64,000 nt of DNA, from assembly GCA_031431475.1 (NCBI GenBank), contig JANPDL010000036.1:62001-126000 (forward strand), read 5' to 3'. Shown here piece after piece: positions 40,575 through 48,530 of the stretch. Under the pieces are notes generated by a model. The model was not told where the DNA came from and did not search any database. It worked only from the letters and a program-made list of their open reading frames with translations. Source of the stretch: JADCCX01 sp031431475. GTDB taxonomy: Bacteria; Pseudomonadota; Alphaproteobacteria; Rhizobiales; Beijerinckiaceae. Made by a program: the position numbers and the translations under genes. Within the stretch, counting starts at the first letter, position 1. Each line of letters begins with the position of its first letter.

Positions 40575-42057
40575 CATGGTCGTACCGATCCCCCTGACAC
40601 TCCGTCCTGTAAAGCGTGTGCCGCGCGAAACTATGGCGCGCATGGGTGATCTCGCCACATTGCCGGTTTTCCTGAAGCTTCGGGGCAAAGCAGTGCTTGT
40701 CGCCGGTGGTTCCGCTGGGACCGCATGGAAAGCCGAGTTGATGGCAGCATCAGGTGCGCAGGTGCGTCTGGTGTGGGACCAGCCAGATGCGGAAGCCATC
40801 AAACTGGCCGGAGAATGGCCGGAGCGTGTAATGCTGGTCCGGCGCTTATTGCAGGATAGCGATTTTGACGGCACAGCCGTTGCCATCGGTGCCCTGGAAG
40901 ATGACGAGGAGGGTGCGCATTTTGCAGCGACGGCACGGGCCAAAGGTATACCCGTCAACGTCGTGGACAAGCCCGCCTTCTGCGATTTCCAGTTTGGTGC
41001 CATCGTCAACCGCTCGCCCCTCGTGATCGGAATCTCGACCGATGGCGGCGCGCCTCCTTTGGGGCAGGCGATTCGCTCGATGATTGAGACGCTGCTTCCG
41101 GCTGGTCTGGCGCGCTGGGCGGCGGCGGCGAAGAATTGGCGTGGCAGAGTCATGAGCGCTGGCCTTGATGGTGCGGACCGCAGGGCGTTCTGGCGGCGGT
41201 TCGCGGCTGATGCGATGGCGCGGCCTAATGAAGCGCCGTGTCCGGTCGAACGTGAAGCGATGATCGCCGATCTGGAGCATCGGGATCTGGGCGCGGGCAA
41301 GGGGCATCTGGCGCTCGTGGGTGCCGGGCCGGGCGATCCGGAACTGCTGACGCTCAAGGCGGTGCGCTATCTGCGCGAGGCCGATGTCATTCTCTACGAT
41401 GATCTGGTCAGCGATGGCGTCCTCGCCTTCGGTCGCCGCGAAGCGCGCAAGATTCATGTGGGCAAGCGCGGCGGGGAAGCCTCCTGCGCGCAAAAGGATA
41501 TCACATCGCTCGCCGTGCTTCTGGCGCAGGAGGGTAACCGGGTCGTGCGGCTCAAGGGCGGCGATCCGCTGATCTTTGGCCGGGCGGATGAGGAGATCAC
41601 GGCTGCGAACGAGGCTGGTGTCGGCTTCACCATCGTCAACGGCATTTCGGCGGCCCAGGGCGCGGCTGCGGCGCTGGGGGCATCCCTGACGCAGCGTGGT
41701 GTTGCTCGTCGGCTGCAATTCGTCACGGCCCACGCGGAGACCGGTCGGCTTCCTGAGAGCATCGACTGGGGCAGCGTTGCGGACCCTGATGTAACGACGT
41801 GCATCTACATGGGTAGGAGCAAACTGGGGGAGTTTCTTGCTCATGCCTTTGTGGCAGGGCTGGATCGCCGCACACCCGCGCGTTTTGTCATCAACGCGAC
41901 ATTGCCAGATCAGCATGTGCTTGCGGGGAATGCACAAGGGATTGGGGCTATTGTTGCAGCTTGTGACCGAAAAGGGCCCGGCGTGCTGATGCTTGGCCAT
42001 GCCTTTGGCGCTGGGAAGGCCGTTGCACTTGTCCCAGTGCAGCTTGCCGCAGAATAA
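40564..42057 (+). CDS. cysG: Siroheme synthase CysG (multifunctional)
   Basis: A 497-residue fusion. Residues about 25-230 form the precorrin-2 dehydrogenase/ferrochelatase part, with GGSAGTAWKAELMAASGAQV where the NAD-binding loop usually reads GGGxVAxRK. Residues 245-490 are the uroporphyrinogen-III methyltransferase (LVGAGPGDPELLTLKAVRYL; HVGKRGGEASCAQ; RLKGGDPLIFGRADEE). It would supply the siroheme of the NirA-like reductase. ATG 40564 overlaps the flavoprotein by 11 bases; ATG 40576 is possible. The altered nucleotide loop may weaken the dehydrogenase step. Confidence 0.9.
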   Translation: MSTDMVVPIPLTLRPVKRVPRETMARMGDLATLPVFLKLRGKAVLVAGGSAGTAWKAELMAASGAQVRLVWDQPDAEAIKLAGEWPERVMLVRRLLQDSDFDGTAVAIGALEDDEEGAHFAATARAKGIPVNVVDKPAFCDFQFGAIVNRSPLVIGISTDGGAPPLGQAIRSMIETLLPAGLARWAAAAKNWRGRVMSAGLDGADRRAFWRRFAADAMARPNEAPCPVEREAMIADLEHRDLGAGKGHLALVGAGPGDPELLTLKAVRYLREADVILYDDLVSDGVLAFGRREARKIHVGKRGGEASCAQKDITSLAVLLAQEGNRVVRLKGGDPLIFGRADEEITAANEAGVGFTIVNGISAAQGAAAALGASLTQRGVARRLQFVTAHAETGRLPESIDWGSVADPDVTTCIYMGRSKLGEFLAHAFVAGLDRRTPARFVINATLPDQHVLAGNAQGIGAIVAACDRKGPGVLMLGHAFGAGKAVALVPVQLAAE

Positions 42058-42117
42058 GCGCAGTCTATCTGTTTGAACCATCTGCTCTCCGGAATGTTTT
42101 CCGGTATGGTAGGGGAT

Positions 42118-42795
42118 ATGACTGGAGCACGGGAAAATCGCGCGTTTGGCCGGTCCTGGGGGCGATGGGGCTATCGCCTTCTCCTCTGGCCACTCCTTGT
42201 TCTGGTTCTGCTACTGGCAGTGGGGCGTTTCGCACCCATCCCTTCGACATTGATGCTCTTGCGATGGGTCTCTGGCGAGCCCGTGAAGCGTGAATGGATC
42301 GCGCTGGATAAAATGTCGCCGCATCTCGCCCGCGCCGTCATTGCATCGGAAGACCAGCTGTTTTGCGCACATTGGGGTGTTGATTTCGATGTGTTGCGGG
42401 AACTGCTGTCCGATCCCGAGGGTCCTGACAGGGGTGGCTCGACAATTACGATGCAGACCGTGAAGAATGTCTATCTCTGGCATGGGCGTTCCTATGTGAG
42501 GAAAGCCATCGAGGTTCCGCTGGCTCTGACGGCTGATCTGGTCTGGGGCAAGCGCCGGATGATGGAGGTGTATCTCAACGTCGCGGAATGGGGTGATGGG
42601 ATTTTTGGTGCCGAGGCTGCGTCCCAGCATTATTTCCGCAAGAGCGTTTCCACGTTGACTCCGGCTGAAGCGGCAAGGCTCGCAGCGGCGTTACCCAACC
42701 CAGAAAAGCGTGGTTCGGGTGCCTCGACACCCCAATCCCGTCGTGTCTTGCGGCGCATGGGTGGTGTTGAGCCCTACCTTGAGTGTGTAAGATGA
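42118..42795 (+). CDS. mtgA: Monofunctional peptidoglycan glycosyltransferase
   Basis: A 225-residue membrane-anchored enzyme that polymerises glycan strands from lipid II. One N-terminal helix (LLLWPLLVLVLLLAVGRF) is followed by the GT51 domain with ASEDQLFCAHWGVDF, RGGSTITMQTVKN and KRRMMEVYLNVAEWG. The likely ATG 42118 has AGGGG very close upstream; ATGs at 42094 and 42106 are in frame. Length matches MtgA and there is no transpeptidase domain. Confidence 0.9.
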   Translation: MTGARENRAFGRSWGRWGYRLLLWPLLVLVLLLAVGRFAPIPSTLMLLRWVSGEPVKREWIALDKMSPHLARAVIASEDQLFCAHWGVDFDVLRELLSDPEGPDRGGSTITMQTVKNVYLWHGRSYVRKAIEVPLALTADLVWGKRRMMEVYLNVAEWGDGIFGAEAASQHYFRKSVSTLTPAEAARLAAALPNPEKRGSGASTPQSRRVLRRMGGVEPYLECVR

Positions 42796-42822
42796 TCAGT
42801 GCAATTCCGAAGGAGCAGCCCC

Positions 42823-43221
42823 TTGTCCACGGTTCCCGTTCTTGATGACAACAACCTGTCCGCCGAAGCACGTGCCGTGTTCGACGACATCCGTGCCACC
42901 CGGAAATCCGATTTCGTCAACAATTTCTGGCGGGCACTGGCGCATGATCCGGTGCTGTTGAAACGGACCTGGGAGAGCGTCAAACAGGTCATGGGCAAGG
43001 GTGCGCTTGATCCGCTTGTGAAGGAACTGATCTATATCGCTGTGTCGACGGTGCAGGGCTGCGAGTATTGCGTGCGCTCTCATACAGCGGCTGCCCGTGC
43101 CAAGGGGATGACGCCGCAGCAGCATATGGAACTGGCTGCAGTTGTCGGCATGGCGGCAGAGACCAACCGGCTGGCGACGCTGTTTCAGGTGCCGGTGGAC
43201 GATGCGTTCAAAGGGACCTGA
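42823..43221 (+). CDS. AhpD-like carboxymuconolactone decarboxylase family protein
   Basis: A 132-residue alpha-helical protein. The redox motif is C80-x2-C83 with H87 (GCEYCVRSHTAAA), as in AhpD and other peroxidase-associated members of the CMD family. The start is TTG 42823, 7 bases after AAGGAG; upstream codons in frame overlap the ribosome site. It may act as an alkylhydroperoxidase or disulfide relay, and the partner is unknown. It follows mtgA by 27 bases. Confidence 0.82.
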   Translation: MSTVPVLDDNNLSAEARAVFDDIRATRKSDFVNNFWRALAHDPVLLKRTWESVKQVMGKGALDPLVKELIYIAVSTVQGCEYCVRSHTAAARAKGMTPQQHMELAAVVGMAAETNRLATLFQVPVDDAFKGT

Positions 43222-43300
43222 CAGCCTCGTGAGCCATTGCGGCAAAATTCGGCACAGGATAAACCCGCCGTCGTTGCCTTTTCATCGCTGTTGAGCCGCT

Positions 43301-44476
43301 TTGCCAAATCTTTTCACCCGCTATCAATCGATGGTCAGCGCTGGCCAGATCGAGGCTGATGCCGCCCAGTCGGCCGCAGTGCAGCATTTGAATGCCCTTG
43401 TGGACCGTCTCGGCCAGACGCGGTTGGCGCGCAAGTCCAGCGCACTGGGCTGGCTGTTCAGTGCCAGGGCAGAACCGCCGCAGGCCCTCAAGGGGCTCTA
43501 CATCTGGGGTGCTGTCGGTCGTGGCAAGACCATGCTGATGGATATGTTCTTCAGCTATGTGCCTGCACAGCGGAAGCGGCGCGTGCATTTTCATGATTTC
43601 ATGGCGGATGTGCACGGGCGCGTGCATGAATGGCGGCAATTGGCGCGCGACGGCAAGGTGAAGGGCTCTGATCCCATCGCACCGGTGGCGGAGGCGCTGG
43701 CTGATGAGGCCTGGGTGCTGTGTTTCGACGAATTCGCAGTCAGCGATATCGCCGATGCGATGATCCTTGGACGCTTGTTCACGGCGCTCTGGGCGCGGGG
43801 TGTCGTAGTGTTGGCGACATCTAACGTCGATCCGAAGGATCTCTATAAGGAAGGGCTCAACCGGGCGCTGTTCCTGCCTTTTATTGTGGAATTGCAGGAG
43901 CGTATGGATGTTTTGAAGCTGGAGGCGCGCACGGATTACCGGTTGGAGAAGCTCTCGGGCGCGCCTGTCTATTATACGCCTTTGGGCACAAAAGCTGATG
44001 GAGCCATGGACGCTGCGTGGAACAAGCTGACCGGCAATGCGCCTGTGCATCCACAGGTGCTCATCGTTCGCACCCGCAAGGTGGAGGTGCCTGCCGCAGC
44101 AGCGGGTGTGGCGCGGTTCAGCTTCGATGATCTCTGTAACAGGCCGCTTGGCGCGTCTGATTATCTGATGATCGCGCGCGAGTTTCATACCGTGATCATC
44201 GACCGCATCCCGGTGATGGATTACCCCCGCCGCAATGAAGCCAAGCGTCTCATCATTCTCATCGACGTGTTCTACGAGCATCATGTGAAGGTGGTGGCGT
44301 CTGCGGAAGCCGAGCCGCACAAGCTCTACTCGGCAACCGAGGGCCGGGAACTCTTCGAATTCGAGCGGACTATATCCCGGCTGATCGAGATGCGTTCCGA
44401 AGCTTATCTGGCCGCCCCGCACGGGCGTGTGGGCTCCGACAGCAAAGGCGATACCGCCGGAATTGTCGAGACATGA
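43301..44476 (+). CDS. zapE: Cell division AAA ATPase ZapE (AFG1 family)
   Basis: A 391-residue P-loop ATPase. Walker A is IWGAVGRGKTMLMD, Walker B VLCFDEFAVSD, and the family segments RVHFHDFMADVHGR and LATSNVDPKDLYKEGLNR are clear. E. coli ZapE acts at the Z-ring; in mitochondria AFG1 helps membrane-protein quality control. The frame opens with TTG 43301 and no strong ribosome site; ATG 43331 is an alternative. It ends in an ATGA overlap with the TetR gene. In many alphaproteobacteria the zapE gene lies, as here, just upstream of mdh-suc. Confidence 0.9.
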   Translation: MPNLFTRYQSMVSAGQIEADAAQSAAVQHLNALVDRLGQTRLARKSSALGWLFSARAEPPQALKGLYIWGAVGRGKTMLMDMFFSYVPAQRKRRVHFHDFMADVHGRVHEWRQLARDGKVKGSDPIAPVAEALADEAWVLCFDEFAVSDIADAMILGRLFTALWARGVVVLATSNVDPKDLYKEGLNRALFLPFIVELQERMDVLKLEARTDYRLEKLSGAPVYYTPLGTKADGAMDAAWNKLTGNAPVHPQVLIVRTRKVEVPAAAAGVARFSFDDLCNRPLGASDYLMIAREFHTVIIDRIPVMDYPRRNEAKRLIILIDVFYEHHVKVVASAEAEPHKLYSATEGRELFEFERTISRLIEMRSEAYLAAPHGRVGSDSKGDTAGIVET

Positions 44477-45078
44477 GCGCCGCGGATGAAACTCCCAAGG
44501 CGCGCATTCTCACCGCTGCCGCCCAGCAGTTGAAGCGTTACGGCGTGCGGAAGTTTACCGTTGTCGATGTGGCCGAAACCGCCGGGATGACGCATCCCAA
44601 TGTCTATCGCTATTTCACCTCCAAGACGGCGCTGATCGACGCTCTGGTGACGAACTGGCTGAAGCCGCTGGAAGAGCGGATCGAGATGGTGGTCAGCGCA
44701 CCCGACCCGGTGCCGGACAAGCTGGAGCGGATGGTGGTGGCGATTAGCCGGGCCTATCGTGCGGCGAGGGCAGATGAACCCGAGCTTTTCGCCGCTTTCG
44801 TGATCGCCACGACGACGAACCGGGCGGTGTCGCGCAAGCACCGGGCTCGCATGCGCCGCGCCTTCGAGCGCGTGATCGAGGAAGGCATCGGCGCGGGCGT
44901 GATCGGAATCCGCGAGCGCGCGAAGGCGCAGGCCCTGCTGCTCGATGCAAGCTGGCGGTTTATTGATCCGGCTTCGATTCTGGCCGAGGGAGATGATGAT
45001 GCGAGCTATGACGGCAGGCTGGAGCGGGTGCTGGAGGCAGCGTTGCAAAGACTGGCCCGGAGGGAGTTTCCCGCCTGA
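44473..45078 (+). CDS. TetR-family transcriptional regulator
   Basis: A 201-residue repressor. The N-terminal helix-turn-helix at about 10-57 includes AAAQQLKRYGVRKFTVVDVA and MTHPNVYRYFTSKTALIDAL. The all-helical C-terminal ligand domain contains ARADEPELFAAFVIATT. It overlaps the zapE stop by 4 bases. The target genes are unknown; no symmetric operator was spotted in the following 270 bases. Confidence 0.85.
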   Translation: MSAADETPKARILTAAAQQLKRYGVRKFTVVDVAETAGMTHPNVYRYFTSKTALIDALVTNWLKPLEERIEMVVSAPDPVPDKLERMVVAISRAYRAARADEPELFAAFVIATTTNRAVSRKHRARMRRAFERVIEEGIGAGVIGIRERAKAQALLLDASWRFIDPASILAEGDDDASYDGRLERVLEAALQRLARREFPA

Positions 45079-45201
45079 AAAGACATTACGAATGACATAA
45101 TATATTATTTGTAATGTGTTTTAAACATACGAAAACTGCCTTTGTTTCCGAATTATTTTCTACTCAAACCTCTGATAAAATTGAACTAAATATTTCTGAT
45201 C

Positions 45202-45226
45202 CCGCATCCTGCGTGACTGCGGCTTT
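45202..45226 (+). terminator. Possible terminator after the TetR gene
   Basis: CCGCA (45202-45206) pairs with TGCGG (45218-45222), followed by CTTTTG. The stem is short and it lies 125 bases after the stop, within the AT-rich 45079-45347 gap that must also hold the mdh promoter. Confidence 0.35.
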
Positions 45227-45347
45227 TGTTTGACTCATTTCTGCACAGGTCGACTGTCTTGATTCAGACACGCGCATGAGTCATCGGGCTTGGTGCAGGC
45301 CCGCTGGACGGGCTCTTCTCTGACTGACCCAAATCAAGAGGTATTGC

Positions 45348-46313
45348 ATGTCCCGCAAGAAGATTGCCCTTATCGGCGCCGGCCAGATCGGCGGCACGCT
45401 CGCACATCTGGCTGGCCTGAAGGAGCTTGGCGATATCGTTCTGTTCGACATTGCCGAGGGCATTCCGCAGGGCAAGGCGCTGGATTTGGTCGAATCGTCC
45501 GCTGTCGACGGCTTCGATGCGCTCTACAAGGGCACGAATGACTACAAGGATATTGCCGGTGCCGACGTGGTGATCGTCACCGCCGGTGTGCCGCGCAAGC
45601 CCGGCATGAGCCGCGACGACCTGATCGGGATCAACCTGAAGGTGATGAAAGACGTCGGCGCAGGCATCAAGCAATATGCCCCTAAGGCTTTCGTGATCTG
45701 CATCACCAACCCGCTCGACGCGATGGTCTGGGCGCTTCAGAAGTTCTCGGGCGTTAAGCCCAACAAGATTGTCGGCATGGCAGGCGTGCTCGACTCGGCC
45801 CGCATGGCGTATTTCCTGGAAGAGGCGACCGGCGTCTCCATCAAGGATATCTCGACCTTTGTGCTCGGCGGCCATGGCGACGATATGGTGCCACTGGTGC
45901 GCTACTCGACGGTCGGCGGCATTCCTTTGCCTGATCTGATCAAGATGAAGTGGCTGACGCAGGAACAACTCGATGCCATCGTCGAGCGCACCCGCAAGGG
46001 CGGTGGCGAGATCGTTAATTTGCTCAAGACCGGCTCGGCATTTTATGCGCCGGCGGCCTCCGCCATCGCCATGGCCGAGAGCTACCTGAAGGACCACAAG
46101 CGCGTGCTGCCCTGCGCGGCCTATCTGAACGGCGCCTATGGCGTGAAGGGCATGTTCATCGGCGTCCCCGTCGTCATCGGCGAGAAGGGTGTGGAGCGCG
46201 TCGTCAAGATCAGGCTGAACAAGGCCGAACAGGAAATGATGGCGAAATCCATCACGTCCGTGACCGGCTTGATTGATGCCTGCAAGGCGATTGATCCGAG
46301 TTTGAAGGACTAA
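45348..46313 (+). CDS. mdh: Malate dehydrogenase
   Basis: A 321-residue NAD-dependent enzyme of the LDH-like malate dehydrogenase type, interconverting malate and oxaloacetate. The NAD fold starts GAGQIGGTLAHLAGL, substrate Arg lies in VPRKPGMSRDDL, and the catalytic His in LGGHGDDMVPLVRYS. AAGAGGT precedes the ATG. It leads the TCA gene block; promoter elements in 45079-45347 were not resolved. Confidence 0.96.
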   Translation: MSRKKIALIGAGQIGGTLAHLAGLKELGDIVLFDIAEGIPQGKALDLVESSAVDGFDALYKGTNDYKDIAGADVVIVTAGVPRKPGMSRDDLIGINLKVMKDVGAGIKQYAPKAFVICITNPLDAMVWALQKFSGVKPNKIVGMAGVLDSARMAYFLEEATGVSIKDISTFVLGGHGDDMVPLVRYSTVGGIPLPDLIKMKWLTQEQLDAIVERTRKGGGEIVNLLKTGSAFYAPAASAIAMAESYLKDHKRVLPCAAYLNGAYGVKGMFIGVPVVIGEKGVERVVKIRLNKAEQEMMAKSITSVTGLIDACKAIDPSLKD

Positions 46314-46318
46314 GGGGC

Positions 46319-46371
46319 AGTAGGCAGTCGGATTTCCGATAGCTTTTCTTGCCCACTGCCGATTGCCTACT
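46319..46371. repeat. REP-like inverted repeat between mdh and sucC
   Basis: AGTAGGCAGTCGG (46319-46331) and CCGATTGCCTACT (46359-46371) pair at 12 of 13 positions around a 27-base loop. The whole 80-base mdh-sucC spacer is built from such GCAGTAGGCAGT-like units. This looks like a dispersed palindromic repeat and could stabilise or separate the mdh and suc messages. Confidence 0.55.
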
Positions 46372-46393
46372 CCCGTTCTCCGAAGGAAAATCC

Positions 46394-47593
46394 ATGAACA
46401 TCCACGAATATCAGGGCAAGGCGGTCATCAAGGCCTTTGGTGCCAATGTCTCTGCCGGTTTTCCGGCAACGACTGTTGCCGAGGCCGTCGAGGGGGCGAA
46501 GAAGCTGCCGGGGCCGCTGTATGTGGTGAAGAGCCAGATTCATGCGGGCGGGCGCGGCAAGGGCAAGTTCAAGGAGCTTGGTCCTGATGCCAAGGGCGGT
46601 GTGCGCCTCGCCAAGTCTGTCGCCGAGGTGGAAGCCCACGCGAAGGAGATGCTGGGCAACACACTGGTGACGATCCAGACCGGCCCCGCAGGCAAGCAGG
46701 TCAACCGCCTCTACATCGAGGATGGATCTGACATCGAGAAGGAATTCTACCTGTCCCTCCTCGTGGACCGCGTGACGGCCCGCGTGTCCTTCGTGGTGTC
46801 GACCGAAGGCGGCATGGACATCGAGAAGGTGGCTCATGACACGCCTGAGAAGATCATCAGCTTCTCGGTTGATCCTGCCACCGGCATCATGCCGCACCAC
46901 GGTCGCACGGTGGCCAAGGCGCTTGGCCTCACCGGTGATCTCGCCAAGCAGGCAGGCAATGTCGTCAACCAGCTCTACACGGCGTTCATGGCCAAGGACA
47001 TGGAGATGATGGAGGTCAATCCGCTGATCATCACCAAGGACGGCAACCTCAAGTGCCTCGACGCCAAGGTCTCCTTCGATGGCAACGCGCTCTATCGCCA
47101 TCCCGATATGGTGGAACTGCGCGATCTCACGGAAGAGGATTCCAAGGAGATCGAGGCCTCGAAATATGACCTCAGCTACATCACGCTCGACGGCCAGATC
47201 GGCTGCATGGTCAACGGCGCGGGCCTCGCCATGGCGACGATGGACATCATCAAGCTCTACGGCATGGAGCCCGCCAACTTCCTCGACGTCGGCGGTGGCG
47301 CCAGCAAGGAAAAGGTGACGGCGGCGTTCAAGATCATCACGGCGGATCACAACGTGAAGGGCATCCTCGTCAACATCTTCGGCGGCATCATGAAATGCGA
47401 TGTCATCGCGGAAGGCGTGATCGCGGCGGTTAAGGAAGTCGGATTGCAGGTGCCGCTGGTGGTTCGGCTTGAGGGCACCAACGTGGAGCTTGGCAAGAAG
47501 ATCATCAACGAGAGCAAACTGAACGTGATCTCGGCGGATGATCTGGATGATGCGGCTCAGAAGATTGTCGCTGCTGTGAAGAAGGCTGCCTGA
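46394..47593 (+). CDS. sucC: Succinyl-CoA synthetase beta subunit (ADP-forming)
   Basis: A 398-residue ATP-grasp subunit that binds nucleotide and, with SucD, makes ATP from succinyl-CoA. The N-terminal MNIHEYQGKAVIKAFG and VKSQIHAGGRGKGKFKELG are typical, as are MEVNPLIITKDG (metal site) and LVNIFGGIMKCDVIAEG. AAGGAA lies 5 bases before ATG 46394. SucD begins 3 bases after its stop. Confidence 0.96.
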   Translation: MNIHEYQGKAVIKAFGANVSAGFPATTVAEAVEGAKKLPGPLYVVKSQIHAGGRGKGKFKELGPDAKGGVRLAKSVAEVEAHAKEMLGNTLVTIQTGPAGKQVNRLYIEDGSDIEKEFYLSLLVDRVTARVSFVVSTEGGMDIEKVAHDTPEKIISFSVDPATGIMPHHGRTVAKALGLTGDLAKQAGNVVNQLYTAFMAKDMEMMEVNPLIITKDGNLKCLDAKVSFDGNALYRHPDMVELRDLTEEDSKEIEASKYDLSYITLDGQIGCMVNGAGLAMATMDIIKLYGMEPANFLDVGGGASKEKVTAAFKIITADHNVKGILVNIFGGIMKCDVIAEGVIAAVKEVGLQVPLVVRLEGTNVELGKKIINESKLNVISADDLDDAAQKIVAAVKKAA

Positions 47594-47596
47594 AAG

Positions 47597-48481
47597 ATGT
47601 CCATCCTCATCACCAAATCCACCAAGGTCATCACCCAGGGCTTCACCGGCAAGAATGGCACGTTCCATTCGGAGCAGGCGATTGCCTACGGCACGCAGGT
47701 CGTTGGCGGCACCTCGCCGGGCAAGGGCGGCACGGTGCATCTCGGCCTGCCGGTGTTCGACACCGTCGCCGAGGCGCGCCACGCCACGGGCGCTGATGCC
47801 TCTGTCATCTACGTGCCGCCGCCCGGCGCAGCGGACGCCATCTGCGAAGCCATCGATGCGGAAATCCCGCTCATCGTCTGCATCACGGAAGGCATTCCGG
47901 TGCTGGACATGGTGCGCGTCAAGCGCTCGCTGGAGGGATCAAAGTCGCGCCTGATCGGGCCGAACTGCCCCGGCGTCGTCACGGCGGGCGAATGCAAGAT
48001 CGGCATCATGCCGGCCAACATCTTCAAGCCGGGCAATGTCGGCATCGTCTCGCGCTCCGGCACGCTGACCTACGAGGCCGTGTTCCAGACGACGCGCGAA
48101 GGTTTGGGCCAGACCACGGCGGTCGGCATCGGTGGTGACCCTGTGAAGGGGACCGAGTTCATCGCCATGCTGGAACTGTTCCTGGCCGACGAGAAGACGC
48201 AATCCATTGTCATGATCGGCGAGATCGGTGGTTCGGCGGAAGAGGACGCGGCACAGTTCATTCGGGATGAGGCGAAGCGTGGCCGCAGGAAGCCGATGGT
48301 GGGCTTCATCGCAGGCCGCACGGCACCTCCGGGCCGCCGCATGGGCCATGCCGGTGCGATCATCTCGGGCGGCAAGGGCGGTGCTGAGGACAAGATCGCG
48401 GCGATGGAAGCGGCGGGCATCACCGTCTCGCCGTCGCCGGCGCGGTTGGGCAAGACGCTTGTGGATGTGTTGAAGGGTTGA
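47597..48481 (+). CDS. sucD: Succinyl-CoA synthetase alpha subunit
   Basis: A 294-residue subunit with the CoA-binding Rossmann domain (TGKNGTFHSEQAIAYG; GGTSPGKGG) and the phosphorylated His in MGHAGAIISGGKGGAEDK. TEGIPVLDMVRVK and GPNCPGVVT are also conserved. It is directly coupled to sucC. Confidence 0.96.
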   Translation: MSILITKSTKVITQGFTGKNGTFHSEQAIAYGTQVVGGTSPGKGGTVHLGLPVFDTVAEARHATGADASVIYVPPPGAADAICEAIDAEIPLIVCITEGIPVLDMVRVKRSLEGSKSRLIGPNCPGVVTAGECKIGIMPANIFKPGNVGIVSRSGTLTYEAVFQTTREGLGQTTAVGIGGDPVKGTEFIAMLELFLADEKTQSIVMIGEIGGSAEEDAAQFIRDEAKRGRRKPMVGFIAGRTAPPGRRMGHAGAIISGGKGGAEDKIAAMEAAGITVSPSPARLGKTLVDVLKG

Positions 48482-48530
48482 GTGAGCCACTCTCCCCATT
48501 GGACGGGGAAAGAGAACCGGAGGAAGACCA

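Noticed and set aside
39951..42081. Long minus-strand frames opposite the flavoprotein and cysG
   Set aside because: Shadows of well-supported plus-strand genes, with low-complexity composition.
45299..45313. GCCCG/CGGGC hairpin before mdh as a riboswitch
   Set aside because: A single 5-bp stem with no further conserved structure; it may be a minor leader hairpin only.
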